DNA from: Sphingomonas astaxanthinifaciens DSM 22298
GTDB lineage: Bacteria > Pseudomonadota > Alphaproteobacteria > Sphingomonadales > Sphingomonadaceae
Assembly: GCF_000711715.1 (NCBI RefSeq)
Contig: NZ_JONN01000001.1
Location: 930,001 to 994,000, forward strand
Direction: 5' to 3'
DNA length: 64,000 nucleotides
The notes under the pieces are model-generated. The model ran no database searches and had not been told where the DNA came from. It saw only the letters and a list, made by a program, of their open reading frames with translations. The position numbers and the translations under genes were made by a program. Position 1 is the stretch's first letter. Every line of letters begins with the position of its first letter. Shown piece after piece: positions 56,695 to 64,000 of the stretch.

Positions 56695-58107
56695 TCATTT
56701 GGCCAGGTTCGCCGGCGCCACATAGGGCTTGAACGCTCCGCCCGGCACCGCGCTCGCGACCGGGCTTTCCCACCCGTCCTTGCTGACCGAGGAGACACCG
56801 AACACCCAGTCGTCGACGCGGACCTTCGGCAGGATCACGCTGCAGGGCTCGGGATTGGCCTGAGTGCAAAGCGTCGCCACCGTGTCGCTCCCCAGCCGCC
56901 GACGGACCGGCACGGACAGCATCTGCTGCCACTGGTTCGAGTCGGTGCGGCGCCAGCGAACGACATGCTGGGCCGCCCCGGGAACGAACCGCCAGCTGAT
57001 CGTGGTGTCGGTGCTCACCGCTCCTTCGGCCTTGGGCTCCGGCGGCGGCGGGGCGCTGGCCAGCGCCATCAGCGCGGCGGTGTTGAGGCGAATGACCTTG
57101 GTCAGATAGGGCAGGTCCATCACGCCCAGCGTGTCGCCATAGACCCTGCCCTTCTCGGTCCTGAGGTCCTGGTGCTGCTGGTCGTAATTCTCCACCGCGA
57201 CCGAGAAGCGAATGGCGGGAAAGCCGGCGTTGAGGAACTCGGTATGGTCCCCGCCACGCCCGAAGCGGTCGTTGCGCCAGACCTGGCGAACGTCGAGGCC
57301 GATTGACGGCAGCCGCTCGGCCAGCCGGTCGAGGAAGCGGCTGATGTTGCGGCTGGGACTGTCGTTCTCGCCGCCGAGGCTCCGCTGCGCCGCGGCCAGT
57401 TCTTCCCTGCCCTGCCACCGCGGCCCCTCGGAGAAGACCCGAACCGTCTTGCCGTCGCACACCCCGTCGCTGCCGCAGCTGTTGCCGATGATGTCGTTGT
57501 TGAGATTGGCGATGACGTTCCAGCCCTGTGCCTTGGCATAGTCCGCCAGGATCTTGCCGCCGAGCAACCCCTGCTCCTCGCCGCTCAGCGCGGCATAGAC
57601 GATGGTGCCGGGGAACTTGCGCTTCGACAGCACGCGGGCCGATTCGAGCACCGCGGCGGTGCCCGAGCCATCGTCATTGGCGCCCGGCGCGTCGGCGGTG
57701 GCGTTCATCACGTCGCTGACCCGGCTATCGATATGGCCGGTGATGATGACGACGTCGTTGGGGCGTTCGGTCCCGCGCTGGATCGCGACCGCGTTGCAGA
57801 CCCGTGTCGGCACCGGCACCCGCGGCGGCTTGGTGACGGTGTCGCAGACCTGAGCGACCTCGAGCCCGTTCTTCTTGAGCTCCGCCTCTGCCCAGCGCAC
57901 TGCCGCGCCGATCCCGCGCTTGGGGTCGGTCTGGCTCGACAGGGTATGGCGGGTACCGAAGGCCACCAGCGTCGCGATGTCGGCGCGGATCCGGGCCTGG
58001 CTCACCTCGCGGGCGGCGGCCTGCATCTGCTGTTCGGGGGTGGCGGGCGCTGCGGCGGCGGCGGCCGGGGCGGCGATCAGGGCGGTGGAAAGCAGCAATA
58101 CGCGCAT
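56695..58107 (-). CDS. M28 family zinc metallopeptidase with C-terminal Fn3-like domain
   Basis: The ATG at 58107 follows CGAGGAGAC and gives 470 residues with a signal peptide (RVLLLSTALIAAPAAAAAA). The zinc ligands are His in ITGHIDSRV, Asp in GANDDGSGTAAVLE, Glu in LSGEEQGLLGG, Asp in NLNNDIIGN and His in GGDHTEFLNAGFPAI. Residues about 380-470 (ISWRFVPGAAQHVVRWRRTD ... WVFGVSSVSKDGWESP) form an Fn3-like module. It is an exported aminopeptidase-type enzyme. Confidence 0.9.
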   Translation of the reverse strand: MRVLLLSTALIAAPAAAAAAPATPEQQMQAAAREVSQARIRADIATLVAFGTRHTLSSQTDPKRGIGAAVRWAEAELKKNGLEVAQVCDTVTKPPRVPVPTRVCNAVAIQRGTERPNDVVIITGHIDSRVSDVMNATADAPGANDDGSGTAAVLESARVLSKRKFPGTIVYAALSGEEQGLLGGKILADYAKAQGWNVIANLNNDIIGNSCGSDGVCDGKTVRVFSEGPRWQGREELAAAQRSLGGENDSPSRNISRFLDRLAERLPSIGLDVRQVWRNDRFGRGGDHTEFLNAGFPAIRFSVAVENYDQQHQDLRTEKGRVYGDTLGVMDLPYLTKVIRLNTAALMALASAPPPPEPKAEGAVSTDTTISWRFVPGAAQHVVRWRRTDSNQWQQMLSVPVRRRLGSDTVATLCTQANPEPCSVILPKVRVDDWVFGVSSVSKDGWESPVASAVPGGAFKPYVAPANLAK

Positions 58108-58186
58108 GAACCTGTCTCCTCGTCGCAGGCTGACTGGCATCGCTTGGCCGGCTTGGCTAGTGGCGGGCGCGAAGAGGAGATCCCCC

Positions 58187-59689
58187 ATGCGTAGCATTGA
58201 CCATTTCATCGGCGGCGGCAGCTTCCAGTCGGGCGACCGGCAGGCCGAGGTGTTCAACCCGAGCGAGGGCTCGGTCCAAGCGAGCGTCCGCCTCGGTACC
58301 GTGCATGATCTCCAGAAGGCGGTCGATGCCGCCAAGGCCGCGCAGCCCGCCTGGGCCGCGACCAACCCGCAGCGCCGCGCCCGCGTCATGTTCAAGTTCA
58401 AGGAACTGATCGAAGCCAATATGGACGAGCTCGCCGCGATGCTCTCGAGCGAGCATGGCAAGGTGCTCGCCGACAGCCGCGGCGACGTCCAGCGCGGGCT
58501 CGAGGTGATCGAATATACCTGCGGGATCCCGCAGGCGCTCAAGGGCGAATATACGCAGGGCGCCGGCCCGGGCATCGACGTCTATTCGATGCGCCAGCCG
58601 ATCGGCATCGGCGCGGGCATCACCCCGTTCAACTTCCCGGCGATGATCCCGATGTGGATGTTCGGCATGGCGATCGCCTGCGGCAACGCCTTCATCCTGA
58701 AACCGAGCGAGCGCGACCCGAGTGTTCCGGTGCGGCTCGCCGAGCTGATGAAGGAAGCAGGGCTTCCCGACGGCATCTTGAACGTCGTCCACGGCGACAA
58801 GGAAATGGTCGACGCAATCCTCGACCACCGCGACATCGGCGCGATCAGCTTCGTCGGCTCCTCCGACATCGCGCAGTACATCTACAGCCGCGGCACCGCG
58901 AACGGGAAGCGCGTGCAGGCGTTCGGCGGGGCCAAGAACCATGGCATCGTCATGCCCGACGCCGACCTCGACCAGGTGGTGACCGACCTGACCGGCGCAG
59001 CCTTCGGCTCGGCGGGCGAGCGCTGCATGGCGCTTCCGGTGGTGGTGCCGGTCGGCGAGGAGACCGCCAACGCCTTGCGCGAAAAGCTCATCCCCGCGAT
59101 CGAGGCGCTCAAGGTCGGGGTCTCGACCGATCCCGACGCGCATTACGGCCCGGTGGTCAGCCAGGCGCACAAGGAAAAGGTCGAAAGCTACATCCAGATG
59201 TGCGTCGACGAGGGCGGCGAGCTGGTGGTCGACGGCCGCGGCTTCACGCTGCAGGGCTCGGAAAAGGGCTTCTTCGTCGGGCCGACCTTCTTCGACCACG
59301 TGACCACCGACATGCGCAGCTACAAGGAGGAGATCTTCGGACCCGTCCTCCAGATGGTGCGCGCCAAGGATTTCGAGGAAGCGGTCCGGCTGCCGAGCGA
59401 GCATGACTATGGCAACGGCGTCGCCATCTTCACCCGCAACGGCCATGCCGCGCGCGAGTTCGTGAGCCGGGTCAATGTCGGCATGGTCGGAGTCAACGTG
59501 CCGATCCCCGTGCCGGTCAGCTACCACAGCTTCGGCGGGTGGAAGCGCTCGGGCTTCGGCGACATCGGGCAATATGGGCAGGAGGGCCTGCGTTTCTGGA
59601 CCAAGACCAAGGTGGTCACCCAGCGCTGGCCCGACGGCGCGGCGGGCGGCGACGGCGCCAACGCCTTCATCATTCCGACGATGGGCTGA
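58187..59689 (+). CDS. mmsA: CoA-acylating methylmalonate-semialdehyde dehydrogenase
   Basis: The ATG at 58187, behind GAAGAGGAG, gives 500 residues. It oxidises methylmalonate semialdehyde to propionyl-CoA in valine degradation. Features include GITPFNFPAMIPMWMFG, KPSERDPSVP, the cofactor region ISFVGSSDIAQYIY, and the catalytic Cys280 in GSAGERCMAL, which, with the MmsA-type neighbours, distinguishes it from general aldehyde dehydrogenases. The upstream frame extension is a shadow. Confidence 0.95.
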   Translation: MRSIDHFIGGGSFQSGDRQAEVFNPSEGSVQASVRLGTVHDLQKAVDAAKAAQPAWAATNPQRRARVMFKFKELIEANMDELAAMLSSEHGKVLADSRGDVQRGLEVIEYTCGIPQALKGEYTQGAGPGIDVYSMRQPIGIGAGITPFNFPAMIPMWMFGMAIACGNAFILKPSERDPSVPVRLAELMKEAGLPDGILNVVHGDKEMVDAILDHRDIGAISFVGSSDIAQYIYSRGTANGKRVQAFGGAKNHGIVMPDADLDQVVTDLTGAAFGSAGERCMALPVVVPVGEETANALREKLIPAIEALKVGVSTDPDAHYGPVVSQAHKEKVESYIQMCVDEGGELVVDGRGFTLQGSEKGFFVGPTFFDHVTTDMRSYKEEIFGPVLQMVRAKDFEEAVRLPSEHDYGNGVAIFTRNGHAAREFVSRVNVGMVGVNVPIPVPVSYHSFGGWKRSGFGDIGQYGQEGLRFWTKTKVVTQRWPDGAAGGDGANAFIIPTMG

Positions 59690-59692
59690 GGC

Positions 59693-60118
59693 TTGGCCGG
59701 CAGCCAGGATCTCACCGGTCGCTGGACCGGCGTCTATCTCTACGAGAGCGGCCTTGGCGAGCCGGTCAACTTCCTCTGCGATCTCGAGGACGAGGCCGGT
59801 GCGCTGACCGGCGAGATCAGCGAGCGCGTCTCGCTGTTCGAGGCGGACGAGCAATTGTCGGCTTTCGTCCTCGGCCAGCGCTCGGGCAGCAACGTCAGCT
59901 TCGCCAAGACCTATGACGGGGCGGGAAGCTTTGCCCATCGCGTCGATTATGCCGGCCAGGTCAATGAGTCGGGCACCCTGATCTCGGGCTACTGGGACAT
60001 CGAGGGCGAAGGCGGCACCTTCTCGATGCGCCGGCCCGAAAGCCTAGCCCGCGCGGTCGAGGTGGAGGAAGAGGTCGGGCTCGACCTGCCCGGCGCGACC
60101 GGGGAGCAGCGGCCATGA
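59693..60118 (+). CDS. Conserved-looking small protein of unknown function
   Basis: A 141-residue protein starting TTG 59693, three bases after the mmsA stop. The N-terminus DLTGRWTGVYLYESGLGEPV is beta-rich, as is the rest (FVLGQRSGSNVSFAKTYDG); it could be a small lipocalin-like fold. The stop overlaps the VOC gene start (ATGA, 60115-60118). No family is recognised. Confidence 0.65.
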   Translation: MAGSQDLTGRWTGVYLYESGLGEPVNFLCDLEDEAGALTGEISERVSLFEADEQLSAFVLGQRSGSNVSFAKTYDGAGSFAHRVDYAGQVNESGTLISGYWDIEGEGGTFSMRRPESLARAVEVEEEVGLDLPGATGEQRP

Positions 60119-60504
60119 CGCGCGTGCATCTCGGGTCGGTGACCTACCTCTGCCGCGACTATGACGAGGCGATCGCCTGGTTCGCCAGTGCACTCGGCTG
60201 GGAGGTGACCGCCGACCAGGCGATGGGCGGGACCAAGCGCTGGGTCGTGATAAGCCCGCCGGGCGGCGGCACGGGCCTGAGGCTCGCACGCGCCGACAGC
60301 GACGAGCAGCGCGCCGCGGTGGGCAAGTCCGCCGGAGGCATGGTCGGGTTCATCGCCTTCACCGAGGATTTCGCCGCCGCCGCGGCAAGGATGCGCGCGG
60401 CCGGGGTCGTCTTTCTCGAGGCGCCGCGCGACGAGTCCTATGGCATTGTCGCGGTGTTCGAGGACCTTCACGGCAACCGCTGGGACCTGATCGAGCCACG
60501 ATGA
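60115..60504 (+). CDS. VOC family protein (glyoxalase/bleomycin-resistance fold)
   Basis: A 129-residue vicinal-oxygen-chelate protein with paired beta-alpha-beta modules: LGSVTYLCRDYDEAIAWF at the start and VAVFEDLHGNRWDLIEPR at the end. The metal ligands of glyoxalase I are only partly conserved, so the activity is open. It overlaps both neighbours by four bases. Confidence 0.85.
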   Translation: MTRVHLGSVTYLCRDYDEAIAWFASALGWEVTADQAMGGTKRWVVISPPGGGTGLRLARADSDEQRAAVGKSAGGMVGFIAFTEDFAAAAARMRAAGVVFLEAPRDESYGIVAVFEDLHGNRWDLIEPR

Positions 60505-60890
60505 CCCGCCAACGCACCCACGGCACCTCGCCCTATGAAGCGGCCTATGGCTTCTCCCGCGCGATCCGGGCCGGGGACCGGATCCTGGTCTCGGGCACGG
60601 CGCCGGTCGAGGCGGACGGATCCTCGACCCCCGGCGATGCCGCGGCGCAGGCCCGGCGCTGCTTCGCCATCATCCTCAAGGCGATCGAGGAGCTAGGCGG
60701 CTCGGCAGCGGACGTCGTGCGGACGCGGATGTTCATCGTCGATTCCACCGATGCCGACGCGATCGGCGCGGTTCATGGCGAGGTTTTCGCCGAGGTCCGT
60801 CCGGCCGCGACCATGGTGGTCGTAACGGCCCTGCTGCGCGACGAGTGGCGGGTCGAAATCGAAGCGGAGGCGTTGGTCCATGATGCGTAA
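60501..60890 (+). CDS. RidA family protein
   Basis: A 129-residue YjgF/RidA-type protein. RidA removes reactive enamine/imine intermediates. The family signature includes GDRILVSGTAPV, AIEELGGSAADVVRTRMF and the C-terminal RPAATMVVVTALLRDEWRVE(I)E. The invariant Arg (VRTRMF) is present. It overlaps the next gene start by eleven bases. Confidence 0.9.
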   Translation: MTRQRTHGTSPYEAAYGFSRAIRAGDRILVSGTAPVEADGSSTPGDAAAQARRCFAIILKAIEELGGSAADVVRTRMFIVDSTDADAIGAVHGEVFAEVRPAATMVVVTALLRDEWRVEIEAEALVHDA

Positions 60891-61401
60891 TCTCACCCTG
60901 GTGGCTGCCGCCACCGCCCTCGCCGCCTGTCAGCCCGCCGCTGACCAGGCCCCGGCCAACGCGGCCGCCACCAATGACGCGGCGCTCGCCAATGACGCCG
61001 CCCAGCCCGCCGCCAATCAGCCGGTCGAGGCCAACGGCACCAACGTCGCGGAGCCCGCGACCAATGCGGTCGCGTCTGCCAAGCCCACCAACATTCCCGA
61101 GCAGTTCCGCGGCCGCTGGGCGCTGGTCCCCGCCGACTGCAAGGGCGATGCCGCGGCGAAGGGCCTGCTCGTGATCAACGATGCCCGCCTCACCTTCTAC
61201 GAGAGCCGCGGCACGCTTGACCGGATCGATGCGTGGGAACCGGCGAACCGCTTCACCGCCAATTACGGCTTCTCGGGCGAGGGCATGAACTGGGAGCGGG
61301 TGATCACGCTCGAGCGCAACGGACCCAAGCTCCGCCGCACCGAGGAAGGCGGCGAGGAAGGCCCGGTCGACCTCACCTACACGGCCTGCCCGCCGCGTTG
61401 A
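60880..61401 (+). CDS. Putative lipoprotein with Asn/Ala-rich linker
   Basis: A 173-residue protein. The N-terminus MMRNLTLVAAATALAAC has a lipobox (Cys17), followed by an Ala/Asn/Pro-rich segment to about residue 65. A compact domain follows with QFRGRWALVPADC and RLTFYESRGTLDRID, ending YTACPPR (two Cys may form a disulfide). It starts inside the end of the RidA gene. Function unknown. Confidence 0.7.
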   Translation: MMRNLTLVAAATALAACQPAADQAPANAAATNDAALANDAAQPAANQPVEANGTNVAEPATNAVASAKPTNIPEQFRGRWALVPADCKGDAAAKGLLVINDARLTFYESRGTLDRIDAWEPANRFTANYGFSGEGMNWERVITLERNGPKLRRTEEGGEEGPVDLTYTACPPR

Positions 61402-61404
61402 CCG

Positions 61405-61770
61405 TCAGCGGCCGAGCCTTGCGTCGAGCATGGCGATCAGCTCGGCGAGGCTCTGCCCGAGCGGCATGTTCTCGGCGCTGACCAGCAGCCGTGGCGGCTC
61501 GGTGCCGCGCTGGAGGAAGATTGCCGGAAGCGCTTCGGTCGAGGCGGGGTTCGCCCGTTGCCATTCGTCACGGTGGAGGAAGGTCGCCTCAAACGGCAGC
61601 CGCTTCACATAGGCCTTCCATTCGGGCCGCATCGAGACTGCCCCATAAGTGGTCGCGCACAGCGCGCAGGGATAGGTTTCGGGTGAGACCGCCTTGGCCC
61701 AGGCGTCCTTCAGCGCATTGAGCAGGCCGGCGTCCGCATTGTAGACGAAGATCAGGCGCCCGGCGGACAT
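61405..61770 (-). CDS. Small conserved-looking protein with CALC motif
   Basis: The ATG at 61770 gives 121 residues: LIFVYNADAGLLNALKDAWA, then TYPCALCATTYGAV, then FLHRDEW and LPAIFLQRGTEPP. The CxxC and the arrangement suggest a thioredoxin-like or zinc-binding fold, but I do not recognise a family. It is on the strand opposite its neighbours and converges with the lipoprotein gene. Confidence 0.6.
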   Translation of the reverse strand: MSAGRLIFVYNADAGLLNALKDAWAKAVSPETYPCALCATTYGAVSMRPEWKAYVKRLPFEATFLHRDEWQRANPASTEALPAIFLQRGTEPPRLLVSAENMPLGQSLAELIAMLDARLGR

Positions 61771-61832
61771 GGTCCAACGCCTTACCGTGACGGCTCTGGA
61801 AAGTCTCGGCGGCAAGCGCTAGGCGGCACGCC

Positions 61833-62975
61833 ATGTCACAGTTCGACCTGACCGACGACCAGCGCCAGATCCAGGAGATGGCGCGGGCCTTCACGGCCGC
61901 CGAGATCACCCCCAATGCCGCCGAATGGGACGAGAAGCACATCTTCCCGCGCGACACCATCAAGAGTGCCGCCGAGCTCGGGTTCGGCGCGATCTACGTC
62001 AGCGAGGAAAGCGGCGGGATCGGGCTCGGCCGGCTCGAATCGGCGCTGATCTTCGAAGCGATGAGCTACGGCTGCCCTTCGACCAGCGCGTTCATCTCGA
62101 TCCACAACATGGCCGCGTGGATGATCGACCGCTTCGGGTCGGACGCGGTGAAGCAGAAGTATCTGCCGAGCATGATCGCGATGGAGCGCCTCGGCTCCTA
62201 CTGCCTGACCGAGCCGTCGAGCGGGTCGGACGCGGCGGCGCTCAAGACCCGCGCGGTCCGCGACGGCGACCATTATGTCGTGTCGGGCTCCAAGGCCTTC
62301 ATCTCGGGCGGCGGCGAGAACGAACTTTACGTCACCATGGTCCGCACCGGCGAGGAGGGTCCCAAGGGCATTTCCTGCCTGGTGATCGAGAAGGACATGC
62401 CGGGCGTCAGCTTCGGCGCCAATGAGCGCAAGCTTGGCTGGCATTCGCAGCCGACCGCGCAGGTCAATTTCGACGAGGTCCGGGTGCCGGTCGAGAACCG
62501 CGTCGGCGGCGAGGGCGAGGGCTTCCGGATCGCGATGATGGGCCTCGACGGCGGGCGTCTCAACATCGGCGCGTGCAGCCTCGGCGGCGGGCAGCGCTGC
62601 CTCGACGAGGCGGTTGCCTACACCAAGGACCGCAAGCAGTTCGGCACCGCCATCGCCGACTTCCAGAACACCCAGTTCATGCTGGCCGACATGGGCACCG
62701 AATTGGAGGCGGCGCGCGCGCTCCTCTATCTCGCGGCGGCCAAGGTCACCGACAATGCGCCCGACAAGACGCGCTTCGCCGCCATGGCCAAGCGGCTTGC
62801 GACCGATACCGGCTCGGCCATCGCCGACCGGGCGCTCCAGCTCCACGGCGGCTACGGCTACCTGATGGACTATCCGATCGAGCGCTTCTGGCGCGACCTT
62901 CGGGTCCACTCGATCCTCGAGGGCACCAACCAGGTGATGCGCATGATCACCGCCCGCGAAATGCTCCGCCAGTGA
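61833..62975 (+). CDS. Acyl-CoA dehydrogenase (isobutyryl-CoA dehydrogenase-like)
   Basis: A 380-residue flavoenzyme with the ACAD layout. N-terminal helices (LTDDQRQIQEMARAFT) lead to the FAD region (CLTEPSSGSDAAALKT, GSKAFISGGGE), and the C-terminal catalytic Glu is in SILEGTNQVMR. The context, with mmsA upstream and a hydroxyisobutyryl-CoA hydrolase after it, favours isobutyryl-CoA dehydrogenase of valine breakdown over other ACADs. Its stop overlaps the GTG start of the next gene. Confidence 0.9.
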   Translation: MSQFDLTDDQRQIQEMARAFTAAEITPNAAEWDEKHIFPRDTIKSAAELGFGAIYVSEESGGIGLGRLESALIFEAMSYGCPSTSAFISIHNMAAWMIDRFGSDAVKQKYLPSMIAMERLGSYCLTEPSSGSDAAALKTRAVRDGDHYVVSGSKAFISGGGENELYVTMVRTGEEGPKGISCLVIEKDMPGVSFGANERKLGWHSQPTAQVNFDEVRVPVENRVGGEGEGFRIAMMGLDGGRLNIGACSLGGGQRCLDEAVAYTKDRKQFGTAIADFQNTQFMLADMGTELEAARALLYLAAAKVTDNAPDKTRFAAMAKRLATDTGSAIADRALQLHGGYGYLMDYPIERFWRDLRVHSILEGTNQVMRMITAREMLRQ

Positions 62976-64000
62976 CCAGCGACGTCCTCACCTTCACCGA
63001 AGGCTCGATCGGGCGGATCCGCCTCAACCGGCCCAAGGCGATCCATGCGCTGACCCGCGAGATGTGCGTCGCGATGAGCGAGGCGCTGCGGGCCTGGGCG
63101 AACGACACCGCGATCGAGGCGGTGCTGATCGATCATGCCGAGGGGCGTGGCTTCTGCGCCGGCGGCGACGTGGTCGCGCTTGCCCGTTCGGGCGGCGGCG
63201 ACGGGAGCGAGGCGGCGGCCTTCTTCTTCGACGAATATCGCCTCAATCACCTGCTCTTCACCTACCCCAAGCCGACCATCGCGATCATGGACGGGATCAC
63301 CATGGGCGGCGGGGTCGGGATCGCCATGCCCTGCCAGGTCCGGATCGCGACCGAGGCGACCCGGCTCGCCATGCCCGAGACCGGGATCGGCCTGTTCCCC
63401 GACGTCGGCGGCGGCTGGTACCTGCCGCGCCTGCCCGGGCGGGTCGGCCAATTCGTGGCGCTGACCGGGGCCAGGCTCGACGGGGCCGAGTGCCGCTATC
63501 TCGGAATTGCGACGCACTATGTCCCGCAGGCCGCGCTGCCCGAACTGGTCGAGCGGCTGAAGGCGGCGCCGGGCCGGGCCGCGGGCGCGGTCGGCGCCTT
63601 TGCCGAGACCCCGCCCCCGGCGCGGATCGAGCAGAATCTCAGCACCATCGCGCGGCTGTTCGCGCCCGACACGCTGGAAGAGGTGATCGCCGGGCTCGAG
63701 GCCGACGAAAGCGACTGGGCCGAGACCGAGCTCGGCACGATCCGCACCAAGAGTCCGCTGTCCTGCAAGGTCTCGCTCCGGCTCCTCAAGGAAGGTGCCG
63801 CACGCGAGAGCTTCGCCGACGAGATGCGCGCCGAATATGCGCTCGCCTGCCGGGTGGTGCAGACCCATGATTTCCTCGAGGGCGTCCGCGCGCTGCTGAT
63901 CGACAAGGACAACAAACCCGACTGGCAGCCGGCGGTGCCCGAGGCGGTGCTCGACGAGACGCTCGATCAGCTCTTCACCGACCTTGCCCCCGGCGAGGAA
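62972..64000 (+). CDS. 3-hydroxyisobutyryl-CoA hydrolase (enoyl-CoA hydratase family), 3'-truncated
   Basis: The GTG at 62972 overlaps the preceding stop (GTGA), and the frame stays open to the end of the window (343 codons, no stop), so only the last few residues may be missing. The crotonase fold shows GRGFCAGGDVVAL, IAIMDGITMGGGVGIAMP and LAMPETGIGLFPDVGGG, the last being distinctive for 3-hydroxyisobutyryl-CoA hydrolase. It belongs to the valine pathway between isobutyryl-CoA dehydrogenase and MmsB/MmsA. A 3-hydroxyisobutyrate dehydrogenase gene may follow beyond the window. Confidence 0.92.
   Translation, partial: MTSDVLTFTEGSIGRIRLNRPKAIHALTREMCVAMSEALRAWANDTAIEAVLIDHAEGRGFCAGGDVVALARSGGGDGSEAAAFFFDEYRLNHLLFTYPKPTIAIMDGITMGGGVGIAMPCQVRIATEATRLAMPETGIGLFPDVGGGWYLPRLPGRVGQFVALTGARLDGAECRYLGIATHYVPQAALPELVERLKAAPGRAAGAVGAFAETPPPARIEQNLSTIARLFAPDTLEEVIAGLEADESDWAETELGTIRTKSPLSCKVSLRLLKEGAARESFADEMRAEYALACRVVQTHDFLEGVRALLIDKDNKPDWQPAVPEAVLDETLDQLFTDLAPGEE

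Overview
The window looks like chromosomal DNA of a high-GC alphaproteobacterium, most likely a member of the Sphingomonadaceae. Evidence: strong G/C bias at third codon positions, a GTTC-N7-GTTC type SOS operator in front of lexA, sphingomonad-like gene groupings (lexA near ppiD and trpG; an ACP / acyl-CoA ligase / PLP decarboxylase set), and many short hairpin repeats between genes. Species cannot be fixed from this segment alone. About 65 genes are supported, most in tight strand-coherent operons with ATGA or GTGA stop/start overlaps.

Layout. 1-1508: end of a LacI-type regulator overlapping an MFS transporter. 1649-6343: a four-gene export operon (TolC-like, HlyD-like, two ABC-2 permeases) with no ATPase gene. 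6455-15028: a TorF-type porin followed by the complete kdpFABCDE potassium uptake system and its two-component regulator. 15232-15306: tRNA-Val(GAC). 15358-19159 (minus): accA, xerD, a 599-aa exported protein and a 51-aa membrane protein, divergent from aroK-aroB (19209-20836). 20833-24909 (minus): KefB/C-like antiporter, NifU-like scaffold, cysS and a CvpA-like protein. 25040-28229: radA, an outer-membrane barrel and an alpha/beta hydrolase. 28316-31344: an exosortase-associated PLP decarboxylase, acyl-CoA ligase and acyl carrier protein without a visible exosortase. 31545-36018: trxB and then a metal-handling cluster of Met/His/Cys-rich exported proteins and a glutaredoxin-membrane fusion, divergent from a MerR/CueR-like regulator with a perfect 20-bp palindromic operator. 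36022-39073 (minus): pyrG, secG, tpiA. 39199-42585: ppiD, a solitary trpG between two near-identical repeats, and lexA. 42933-48693: PRC-barrel protein, exported proteins, an SDR, an M13 peptidase and a TonB-C protein. 48888-51896: uvrA with an SOS box. 51897-53085: a lower-GC stretch with no confident gene. 53086-56625: lineage-type hypothetical genes (DUF2726, HTH protein, Tyr/Gln/Gly-repeat exported protein, zinc-ribbon protein). 56695-64000: M28 peptidase and a valine/isobutyrate catabolism group (mmsA, isobutyryl-CoA dehydrogenase, 3-hydroxyisobutyryl-CoA hydrolase, truncated by the window end) with VOC, RidA and lipoprotein genes between them.

The least explained parts are the MerR-controlled metal cluster at 32.5-36 kb, the exosortase-type trio detached from an exosortase, the repeat-flanked trpG, and the lower-GC stretch after uvrA. 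Most of the remainder is ordinary housekeeping. All family assignments were made by reading the sequence; no database search was run.
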